From Candidatus Latescibacterota bacterium (GTDB lineage Bacteria > Latescibacterota > 4484-107), in contig JAUWMS010000048.1 of NCBI GenBank assembly GCA_030613045.1, positions 1-10,064 of the forward strand: a DNA stretch of 10,064 nucleotides. The letters are read 5' to 3'. Both the position numbers and the translations under genes were made by a program. Of this stretch, positions 1 through 5,137 are shown one piece after another (the stretch's first letter is position 1; the number at the start of each line of letters is the position of its first letter). The notes under the pieces were generated by a model. The model was not told the origin of the DNA. It did not search any database and saw only the letters and a program-made list of their open reading frames with translations.

Positions 1-77
1 AAGTTGTGATGCCCGAAAGTCCCTCTTATTCCAGACTGCCCGCAAAAATGAATCCCGCAGAGGGGACGCCTCTTCCT

Positions 78-113
78 GAACTCCACGCTTACATAGCGTG
101 GAGTTCTTTTTTT
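78..113 (+). terminator. Intrinsic terminator of a plus-strand gene lying left of the window
   Basis: A perfect 12-bp stem (GAACTCCACGCT at 78-89 and its complement at 95-106) closes a 5-nt loop (TACAT) and is followed directly by seven T residues (107-113). This is the textbook Rho-independent layout for plus-strand transcription; there is no U tract in the other direction. A plus-strand reading frame is open from base 2 to a TGA at 77-79, which would place a stop exactly at the foot of the stem, and another frame has a TGA at 7-9. Either could be the tail of an upstream gene, but too little of it is present to identify. Confidence 0.85.
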
Positions 114-119
114 CCCTAC

Positions 120-148
120 AAAAAAACCCAACAGAACAACCTGTTGGG
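120..148 (-). terminator. Intrinsic terminator for minus-strand transcription
   Basis: Read on the minus strand, CCCAACAG (148-141) pairs with its complement at 134-127 around a 6-nt loop and is followed by seven T residues (126-120). It faces the plus-strand terminator at 78-113 only a few bases away, so the two form a divider between convergent transcription units. The nearest gene it could serve is the ABC ATPase ending at 427, about 280 bases upstream on the same strand. Confidence 0.75.
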
Positions 149-176
149 GCTTGACGCATCGGGAATAGCGGGATTT

Positions 177-207
177 CCTCGTTCCCACGCAACACGTGGG
201 AACGAGG
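177..207. repeat. Perfect 13-bp palindromic spacer repeat (CGTGGGAACGAGG type)
   Basis: The left arm CCTCGTTCCCACG (177-189) and its exact complement (195-207) flank a 5-nt loop. Palindromes built on the phrase CGTTCCCACG occur as dispersed intergenic repeats in many uncultivated and environmental bacteria; that is general knowledge, and copy number cannot be seen here. No U tract follows on either strand, so a plain terminator is unlikely. Translating through it gives the spurious peptide FPRVAWERGN, seen in over-predicted short ORFs. Confidence 0.7.
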
Positions 208-348
208 CATCGATATAAGAGTCGCAAAAAAAATAACAGACAGGGCAACGTCCTTTACCGCTTTCGGCGACAAATCTATTCAGCCACATGCAAAAGTCCG
301 AAAAACGCGAGGACGCCGCCCGGCTTGTAGCGGCAAACGGCTTTATTA

Positions 349-388
349 TTGTCATTGTGAGACGCGAAATCCCGAAGCAATCTCATCT
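349..388. repeat. Dispersed 'GTCATTG..GAAGCAATCTCA' spacer repeat
   Basis: The stretch GTCATTGTGAGACGCGAAAT followed by CCCGAAGCAATCTCA matches the layout of a widely dispersed bacterial spacer repeat, usually seen as GTCATTGCGAGGAGCGAAGC...GAAGCAATCTC. It carries the short inverted ends GAGA and TCTC. The recognition is from memory. I see no coding sequence in the rest of 208-426. Confidence 0.5.
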
Positions 389-426
389 GAAAATGGTTTT
401 GCAGGTGGCTCTATTGGGAGGAAAAT

Positions 427-1164
427 CTACTCCGCCTTCCCATCAATCGTCCCGACCTCGATCTTGAGATCTTCGCGCTTTATGATGCGATCCAGCCTGC
501 CATCCCGAATCCATACCACCCGATCCGACACGTTCAGCATCTTGTGATCGTGCGTCGCCGAAATCACCGTTACCCCCGACTCCTCGTTCATCTCCCGCAG
601 CAAATTGATGATCTCCGTCCCAGTAGCGAGGTCCAGATTCCCCGTGGGTTCGTCCGCCAAAAGGATGGCCGGATCGTTCGCCATCGCCCGCGCCACAGCC
701 ACCCGTTGCTGCTGTCCCCCGGAAAGCTCGTACGGCTTGTGCATAATCCGTTCTCCAAGTCCCACGCGCTCGAGCAACACGCCCCCCTTATCCCGGGCCT
801 CGTCGCTCGTCAGTCCCGCAAACACCATCGGCAGCGTCACATTCTCCAGCGCGGTCATCACCGGAATGAGATTGAACGTCTGAAAGATATACCCGATCTT
901 CCGACACCGCAGCCACGCCAACTCATAAGCGTCCAACTGCGCCACGTCCACCTCGTCAATATACACCTTCCCGGCTGACGGTTTATCCAATCCACCCACC
1001 ATATTAAACAGCGTCGTCTTGCCCGAACCCGAAGGCCCCATAATCGAAATGTATTCCCCGGTAAAAATCTCCACACTAACGCCCTTTAGTGCCTCCAACT
1101 CTATGTCCCCCATCCGGTACACTTTCTTCACATCCTGCGTACGCACAACCGTCTGTTCCGCCAT
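427..1164 (-). CDS. ABC transporter ATP-binding protein, LolD/MacB/FtsE type
   Basis: This 245-residue protein is a complete ABC nucleotide-binding subunit that would power a membrane exporter or extracytoplasmic mechanotransmission complex of the MacB/LolD/FtsE type. Visible motifs are the Walker A GPSGSGKT at 43-50, the Q-loop glutamine in IFQTFN near 95, the signature LSGGQQQR at 147-154, Walker B ILLADEPTG at 167-175 and the switch histidine in SATHDH near 205. The length and the ARAMANDPAILLADEPTGNLD pattern are typical of this group. I chose the ATG at 1164 because AAGGAG lies 6 nt upstream on the minus strand; the frame stays open a further 11 codons to 1197 but without a comparable ribosome site. 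It follows the permease gene at 1264-1950 by 99 bases and is presumably in its operon. The substrate cannot be told; lipoprotein, peptide or drug export are all known for relatives. Confidence 0.93.
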   Translation of the reverse strand: MAEQTVVRTQDVKKVYRMGDIELEALKGVSVEIFTGEYISIMGPSGSGKTTLFNMVGGLDKPSAGKVYIDEVDVAQLDAYELAWLRCRKIGYIFQTFNLIPVMTALENVTLPMVFAGLTSDEARDKGGVLLERVGLGERIMHKPYELSGGQQQRVAVARAMANDPAILLADEPTGNLDLATGTEIINLLREMNEESGVTVISATHDHKMLNVSDRVVWIRDGRLDRIIKREDLKIEVGTIDGKAE

Positions 1165-1191
1165 ACCTCTCTCCTTCAAAAGATAGTCATT

Positions 1192-1260
1192 GGGCATTGG
1201 GCATGAGGCATCAGTGCCCCACCACGCCCCATAGTGTCTGATGCCTGATGACGAATGCCC
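1192..1260. repeat. Imperfect inverted repeat in the spacer between the ABC genes
   Basis: GGGCAT plus AGGCATCAG (1199-1214) is mirrored by CTGATGCCT (1238-1246) and ATGCCC (1255-1260), around a central CCCC-rich loop. Direct copies of TTGGGCA/GGGCAT precede it at 1190-1204. Low-complexity phrases of the 'gcattgggcat' type are common noncoding filler in some environmental genomes. Sitting inside a two-gene operon it could form a hairpin in the mRNA between permease and ATPase, but there is no U tract and I infer no specific function. Confidence 0.5.
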
Positions 1261-1263
1261 CTT

Positions 1264-1950
1264 CTATTGGTCCACGCGCATCGCATCCACCGGCTCCATC
1301 CGGGCTGCTGTATAGGATGGATAGATCGCTCCGATTACCGAAAGAACCGAGCCGATCACAATGGCCAGCACTCCCCACTTGAGAATATCCAACGCGGGAA
1401 AATGGTCGAAGATCACGGTCCCGTAACTTCCCATAGACATCAGAATCGTCAGCAGAAATCCGACGACCACCCCGATCACCGTCCCCACCGTGCCCTGAAA
1501 CGAGGACTCCAACACGAACAATTTGATAATAAACGAATCCAAAGCCCCGAGACACTTCATCGTCCCGATCTCCCGGAACCGCTCCGTCACCGACATCAGC
1601 ATCGAGTTCACAATGCCCACCACACACACCAACAGAGACAGCACCACTAACCACGTATTCTTCGCACGCTCCTCATTCGCCGCCTCCGTTCCGGTCCCGG
1701 TCTCGATCCCCTTCCGCTGGAGCAACAGATTGATCTTCGCATCGTCCGCCCCTCTCAGACCATCCACGATCGCGCTGGACGTCCAGATGGACATCAGAAA
1801 GGCGATGGCGAGAATAATCCCACTCATCGTAATCAACGAGCGTCCGAGACGAATCTTCAGACTCTTCATGCTGATCTCCACTGCCTTGCTCAACGGCAGC
1901 ACGATCTGCTGATCAATTTCCGCTCCTCCTGACTGCGCTTGTGTTGCCAT
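1264..1950 (-). CDS. Short FtsX/MacB-type ABC permease
   Basis: This 228-residue integral membrane protein has the FtsX/MacB permease fold but is about half the usual size of about 400 residues. Four hydrophobic segments are visible: about 38-60 (ITMSGIILAIAFLMS), 99-120 (WLVVLSLLVCVVGIVNSM), 152-172 and 191-212. The conserved cytoplasmic phrase SVTERFREIGTMKCLGA at 120-136, the coupling region to the ATPase, and the C-terminal PSYTAARMEPVDAMR at 211-225 are classic for the family. Between TM1 and TM2 only about 40 residues remain, where MacB-like proteins carry a large periplasmic domain. The ATPase gene follows on the same strand, so the pair probably forms the transporter. No good Shine-Dalgarno precedes the ATG at 1950, so the start is less certain than the frame. 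No membrane-fusion partner lies nearby. Confidence 0.85.
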   Translation of the reverse strand: MATQAQSGGAEIDQQIVLPLSKAVEISMKSLKIRLGRSLITMSGIILAIAFLMSIWTSSAIVDGLRGADDAKINLLLQRKGIETGTGTEAANEERAKNTWLVVLSLLVCVVGIVNSMLMSVTERFREIGTMKCLGALDSFIIKLFVLESSFQGTVGTVIGVVVGFLLTILMSMGSYGTVIFDHFPALDILKWGVLAIVIGSVLSVIGAIYPSYTAARMEPVDAMRVDQ

Positions 1951-2219
1951 ATCCGAAACCCGATCTACAAAACCCGCCGATTAAACCTTGCCGCGAAGCC
2001 GCAAAGAAAACTGTAGGAATGGAGCTTCGTGCCTCGCTGATTTGCCATCGGCGCGTTTTGAAGGGAGCCTTTCTTCTCCCCTGAAGGATGGAGCAATGGG
2101 TTCGCCCTATTCAAGACAGGGCGCTCCAAGCTGCCTGTTTCCACGAAATAGTTGCTTCCGAAATCCGTCTATGTTACATAATGAAAAAGCGTGCCACCGA
2201 TCCAGCACTGTCGCCGGTG
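1951..2219. other. Intergenic region upstream of the ABC permease, no gene seen
   Basis: No convincing coding sequence on either strand. At 1983-2009 the phrase CCTTGCCGCGAAGCCGCAAAG resembles the widespread 'GCGAAGCCGCAAAG' noncoding filler. A small hairpin pairs CGCCCT (2103-2108) with AGGGCG (2118-2123). GGAATGGAGC and GGATGGAGC at about 2028 and 2085 form a loose direct repeat. The permease promoter should lie here, but I cannot pick one with confidence. The plus-strand triplet AAC, which an attC R box for minus-strand cassettes would require, is absent between about 2010 and 2390, so no attC site of that orientation closes the cluster here. Confidence 0.5.
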
Positions 2220-2381
2220 TCAGCCGCCTTCGTCCCCCTGGCGCCGTACCGATAAATCGGATTCGATCTCGGACACGGCCCACGTATCATCCACCCACAG
2301 ACCGATCAGCGCCACCTTGGGATAGCATTCAGGTGCAATAATTCGTTGATCGGTCCGGCTATCATTAGAATATTCAATCAT
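2220..2381 (-). CDS. Possible 53-residue small protein overlapping the DUF3795 stop codon
   Basis: An ATG at 2381 overlaps the TGA of the DUF3795 gene in the shared sequence ATGATTGA (2374-2381), and the frame then runs to a TGA at 2220. The peptide begins MIEYSNDSRTDQRIIAPE and contains YPKVALIGLWVDDTW. The middle and end look more protein-like than random sequence, but I recognise no family. It may be a translationally coupled small protein, the tail of a gene whose front was lost at a recombination junction, or chance. There is no independent ribosome binding site other than reinitiation at the overlap. Confidence 0.3.
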   Translation of the reverse strand: MIEYSNDSRTDQRIIAPECYPKVALIGLWVDDTWAVSEIESDLSVRRQGDEGG

Positions 2382-2841
2382 TTTTCTTCGGCTTAACATA
2401 CCAGTGCTTTGGCCCGTCCAGAAAGAGCGGTATTCCTTTTTTCTTGATCTTACGCAAATTTTTGATGTGAGCCTCACCGTGATTTGCTCTTAATTCATCT
2501 AATTTTTCACAGGTTTCAAATTCATCGCAAAGCCAGCATCCTTCCAGTTCTTTTTTCTCGCAGCATGTTCTTATTTTGCAGAATGGATTGCCGCCCCCGC
2601 CTCTGCAGGCACGCTTGCAACGGAGTTTTACCATGCCCCCCAGCACGTCGTAGCATTGCCCATAGTCCTTAAACATGCTGAAAAAAGACAATTGAGAGAG
2701 GGTTTCCGCGGTTTTGTCAAATCGGACGCTTCGCAATTCCTTTCTCAGATCTCTTGATAAGTCGGCAATTTTCCCAGTATAATTGGGGCATTCGCCGCAA
2801 TACAAACCGCAGGGAGCAATCAGTTCCCTTTCGTCCGGCAC
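2374..2841 (-). CDS. DUF3795-family cysteine-rich protein
   Basis: The product is about 155 residues with the cysteine layout of the DUF3795 family. Counting from the upstream ATG at 2850, the N-terminal motif is APCGLYCGECPNY (Cys 14, 18, 21), followed by LRCKRACRGGGGNPFCKIRTCC (Cys 78, 82, 91, 96, 97), then EGCWLCDEFETCEKLD (Cys 105, 108, 114) and HGEAHIKNLRKIKKKGI. The clustered cysteines suggest metal or iron-sulfur binding, but the family has no established function that I know. I prefer the GTG start at 2841, because the strong GGAGG (2855-2851) is 9 nt from it, whereas the ATG at 2850 abuts the GGAGG with no spacing. It starts about 25 nt after the attC-like palindrome that ends the methyltransferase gene, as cassette genes often do. 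Confidence 0.85.
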   Translation of the reverse strand: MPDERELIAPCGLYCGECPNYTGKIADLSRDLRKELRSVRFDKTAETLSQLSFFSMFKDYGQCYDVLGGMVKLRCKRACRGGGGNPFCKIRTCCEKKELEGCWLCDEFETCEKLDELRANHGEAHIKNLRKIKKKGIPLFLDGPKHWYVKPKKND

Positions 2842-2866
2842 TTGTATCATCCTCCATTTCCCTTAC

Positions 2867-2945
2867 TGCTAACGGCTGCCATGACATGCGATGAATGGGG
2901 CGCTCGGTGCGCTATTCCTCGCCGCAGTCCATGGCTTTATTGGGC
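2867..2945 (-). other. Candidate second attC-like site, overlapping the methyltransferase 3' end
   Basis: Read on the minus strand, a GCCCAAT box (2945-2939; one base off the RYYYAAC consensus) begins an imperfect palindrome that ends with GTTAGCA (2873-2867). Inner arms GCCATGGACTGCG (2935-2923) and CGCATGTCATGGC (2890-2878) pair over 12 bases, with one unpaired base on each arm. A GCGC/GCGC stem (2912-2909 with 2903-2900) with a 5-nt loop caps the middle. Box order, asymmetric bulges and the start of the next gene about 25 nt later fit attC, but both outer boxes deviate from consensus. It also includes the last codons of the methyltransferase, so some pairing may be accidental. Confidence 0.4.
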
Positions 2946-3880
2946 GCGTACTCTTCTCTCTCTTCGAGCAGAGTCAGTTGCCTCGACGACCCCCTGTCTG
3001 GGAGTCCATACATCGTTGAGATGGATTCCTCGAGTTTCTTCACGGCGTTCTCGTGATGAGCCAGAAACCACTCTTTGTGGTTCTTGAGATACTCCTCTCG
3101 GATATCGGGCCTCCGCAGATCTCGGGGAACCCTTTCCATTCTCGGGTCAATGCTGTCAAACCCGACGAAGGCGGCCCCAAGACGATCCCTGGTCATCGTG
3201 ACGTAGTCGGGGTTGATTTCAATGCCAATGGCTCTTCGATTGAGTTGCTGGCACACGCGAAGTGTTGTGCCACTTCCCGAGAAGGGGTCGAGCACAAGGT
3301 CCCCTTCGTCCGATGAAGCAAGCACCATTCGTTCAATCAGTCCTTCCGGTTTTTGAGTCGGGTGGTTCTGTCTATTCCCATTGCAGTAATGCACGTGGGA
3401 GAATTCCCAGACATCACCCGGATTCGCACCACGCATGTTGTTTCGGTCCCGATAGTACTTCTGCGGTATGCGAACGGCATCCAGATTGAATCCGGTCGTT
3501 TGGGACTTCGTGAACATAAGAATGTCGTCGTGACGAGGAGAAAATCCCTTCGTTTTGCCTATGCCCTGCGTGTAGTGCCAGACTATCCAACTATTGAAGA
3601 ACATCTGCAACTCGCGATCCAGTATGTCGTATAGATACGAGATGAAACGAAATCCCATGAATACGTACAATGTGCCTGACGGGCTCAGAACTCTCTGCGC
3701 CTCCCGTAACCAGTCCCTTGAGAAAGTCAGGTACTCGTCAAACCCCTTGATGTCGTGATTGTTGCCGTAGTTCTTACCGAGGTTATAGGGAGGGTCGGCA
3801 ACCACAAGATCAACAGAAGATGCATCCAGCTTCCGCATCTCCTGAACGGCGTCGCCCGTGATGGTTCTAATATCAATCAT
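2912..3880 (-). CDS. Beta-class DNA methyltransferase of a Type II restriction-modification system
   Basis: This 322-residue enzyme should transfer a methyl group from S-adenosylmethionine to the exocyclic amine of adenine (or cytosine N4) in the site cut by the neighbouring nuclease. Motif order defines the beta class: catalytic DPPYNLG at 29-35 comes first, a target-recognition stretch with WHYTQGIGKTKGFSPRHDD follows around 101-119, then HPTQKPEGLIERMV at 173-186 and the cofactor-binding DPFSGSGTT at 198-206 with GIEINP at 219-224. DPPY favours N6-adenine methylation. The RHDDILMF..NLDAVR..GANPGDVW arrangement recalls M.RsrI-like enzymes, although specificity cannot be read from this. The ATG at 3880 overlaps the endonuclease stop by 8 nt (ATGATTGA), implying translational coupling; the 16 extra upstream codons lie inside that gene. 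The C-terminal 45 residues are charged and family-atypical. Confidence 0.93.
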   Translation of the reverse strand: MIDIRTITGDAVQEMRKLDASSVDLVVADPPYNLGKNYGNNHDIKGFDEYLTFSRDWLREAQRVLSPSGTLYVFMGFRFISYLYDILDRELQMFFNSWIVWHYTQGIGKTKGFSPRHDDILMFTKSQTTGFNLDAVRIPQKYYRDRNNMRGANPGDVWEFSHVHYCNGNRQNHPTQKPEGLIERMVLASSDEGDLVLDPFSGSGTTLRVCQQLNRRAIGIEINPDYVTMTRDRLGAAFVGFDSIDPRMERVPRDLRRPDIREEYLKNHKEWFLAHHENAVKKLEESISTMYGLPDRGSSRQLTLLEEREEYAPNKAMDCGEE

Positions 3881-4649
3881 CGGTCTTGATCCATTCGTTC
3901 TTTTTGGCGAGCTCCATCCACTCGTCAAATCCCTTTCGGGAGTTGATGAACTTGCGATCCAGTAACTGGCAGAACTCCCATGTGGTCCGCTTCGACAGCT
4001 TCACGTAGTGAATATCTCGAACTTGGAGTTGGCCACTACCCAATGCCGGATTGTAGCTCAGATCTGCTTTTGAGAGAAACTTCAAATCATAGGCATTGTG
4101 GGCCACCACCTCCATTATTCCGTCCATGAGGCCGGTCTCCGCGTTCTTCGTGGAATATACTCTGTGTTTCAAGGAGAGAATTATGAATATGTAGTCGGGA
4201 TCTTCGACATACGCCGTTCTGATCCTTTTGAAGGACGTAATGTTGGGTGACTTGCCGCTCGACTCAAAATCTTCGGAAGTAGCTTTGACATCGACCTCGG
4301 CAGTGACGCCGGATTCCACCTTTCGCTTCTTCTTGAATTGGAGAATCACGTCGGCCATGTGAAGACGTTGCTGGGCCTCAACGTTGATTAAGTGGTACTT
4401 GTTATTTTTGTCCTCCATCACGTCGTGGAAAGTCTCATATGCCCATGCCTCTATAATGGGGCCGGCGATCTTGTTGATGTTCTCCATTGGAAGGCCGAGC
4501 TTCAGGTTCGTGTTGATGATGATTTGGTTGCGTCCGGCACCGATGGCTGCCTGTATTATGGCCTCAATAGTGTTTGTCACGAATTCGGAGCACTGATCGT
4601 AGTCCTCACACTGCTCAGGTTGCTTGAGATCGAGGTCATCATATTCCAT
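3873..4649 (-). CDS. Type II restriction endonuclease, PD-(D/E)XK type (inferred)
   Basis: A 258-residue protein encoded directly upstream of, and overlapping, a DNA methyltransferase. It has a plausible PD-(D/E)XK core: MADVILQF with Asp100, then after a short interval AEVDVKA with Asp120 and Lys122, followed by GKSPNITSFKRIRTA at 132-146, a phrase reminiscent of several Type II endonucleases. An upstream helix with IIEAWAYETFHDV at 65-77 could supply the supporting glutamate. Size suits a homodimeric Type IIP enzyme. A good AGGAG lies 9 nt before the ATG at 4649. I do not recognise a specific isoschizomer group; function is inferred from the partner gene plus the motif. No controller (C) protein gene is visible beside it, and nuclease-before-methyltransferase order is the less common arrangement. 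Confidence 0.8.
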   Translation of the reverse strand: MEYDDLDLKQPEQCEDYDQCSEFVTNTIEAIIQAAIGAGRNQIIINTNLKLGLPMENINKIAGPIIEAWAYETFHDVMEDKNNKYHLINVEAQQRLHMADVILQFKKKRKVESGVTAEVDVKATSEDFESSGKSPNITSFKRIRTAYVEDPDYIFIILSLKHRVYSTKNAETGLMDGIMEVVAHNAYDLKFLSKADLSYNPALGSGQLQVRDIHYVKLSKRTTWEFCQLLDRKFINSRKGFDEWMELAKKNEWIKTDD

Positions 4650-4807
4650 CGGTCTATACTCCTGTTTTTACCTGTTCCTAAAAAGAGCCCAACTATCAAT
4701 GATCCTGCCTGATCAAATCTGAAAACACTGCTCGTTTTGCGGGATAACACCCTTACTCCAACTGAAAGCATACCTTTTTGAGCTATTCTTGTTCAGCCTT
4801 GGGGTAT
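4650..4807. other. Spacer upstream of the restriction endonuclease gene, no gene seen
   Basis: No coding sequence is evident. A short stem AAAAC/GTTTT with a 7-nt loop occurs around 4722-4738. On the minus strand GTTGGGC lies about 4690, 35 nt before the endonuclease ribosome site; it matches the GTTRRRY core consensus of integron sites but lacks an obvious inverted partner. A promoter for the restriction-modification pair is expected here, but I see no clear sigma-70 boxes. Confidence 0.4.
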
Positions 4808-5008
4808 CTAAAGTGCGTTGCTGTTCGAGCGTCGTACGATGATCCGGAACTCCGATCCGTGGTCGCCTCGCACATCCAACTCGACTTCTCCGTGACCGCG
4901 CTTCGCGTTGGGTACAATCCGCCGTCCGAAGTCCCCCGGAACCCTTTTCGGTTCCTGGAGTAGCTCGGCGATCTCCTGATCTGACAGGTGTTCGGCCATA
5001 TTAGGCAT
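4808..5008 (-). pseudogene. Truncated N-terminal fragment resembling a DUF6978-type small protein
   Basis: The 66-codon frame reads MPNMAEHLSDQEIAELLQEP, then KRVPGDFGRRIVPNAKRGHG, then EVELDVRGDHGSEFRIIVRR and SNSNAL before a TAG at 4808. From memory this matches the first third to half of a family of roughly 150-residue proteins of unknown function (annotated as DUF6978), in which the EL(D/E)V.G..GS.FR(I/L)I.RQS..N.LDFSV pattern continues into a conserved YNG.SHEHTN segment. Here the frame stops just where DFSV would begin and nothing downstream continues it, so the gene appears truncated. GGAG lies 3 nt before the ATG at 5008 and 12 nt before the ATG at 4999, so the start is uncertain. It begins about 70 nt after the attC-like site. 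A genuine short protein cannot be excluded. Confidence 0.45.
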
Positions 5009-5075
5009 CAACTCCGATTGCGGGCGCTGGCTCAAATTTGCATCACTTCGGCTCTCTGGAGTAGCCCGGCTTTCC

Positions 5076-5135
5076 GACTAACGGCACAAATCAGCCGCGC
5101 TGTCTTTTGCGTCGGCTGCATTTGCCCTGTTATAG
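5076..5135 (-). other. Integron attC-like recombination site
   Basis: Read on the minus strand, the site runs from CTATAAC (5135-5129) to GTTAGTC (5082-5076). The two arms fold with TAAC/GTTA at the base, GGC/GCC, AAAT/ATTT and then AGCCG-A-CGC (5117-5109) opposite GCGCGGCT (5100-5093). The single extra A at 5112 is extrahelical on the left arm, and a second unpaired G lies at 5119. The AGCCGACGC / GCGCGGCT pair is the same L''/L' box pairing, with the same bulged A, that I recall from the aadA1 cassette attC. The loop is 8 nt. The site begins two bases past the stop codon of the Mrr-like nuclease gene and has the orientation expected for a cassette on the minus strand. Identification is by structure and memory, not by a model search. 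Confidence 0.75.
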
Positions 5136-5137
5136 TG

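Noticed and set aside
116..355. Minus-strand 79-codon frame
   Set aside because: It reads through a terminator and the 177-207 palindrome, giving the typical spurious FPRVAWERGN peptide; no ribosome site or family match.
1988..2341. Plus-strand 117-codon frame
   Set aside because: It covers spacer filler and overlaps the antisense of the small DUF3795-linked frame; Ser/Pro/Arg-rich, with no domain.
4650..4807. A third attC site before the restriction endonuclease gene
   Set aside because: Only a single GTTGGGC core is present; no inverted partner box or stem could be found.
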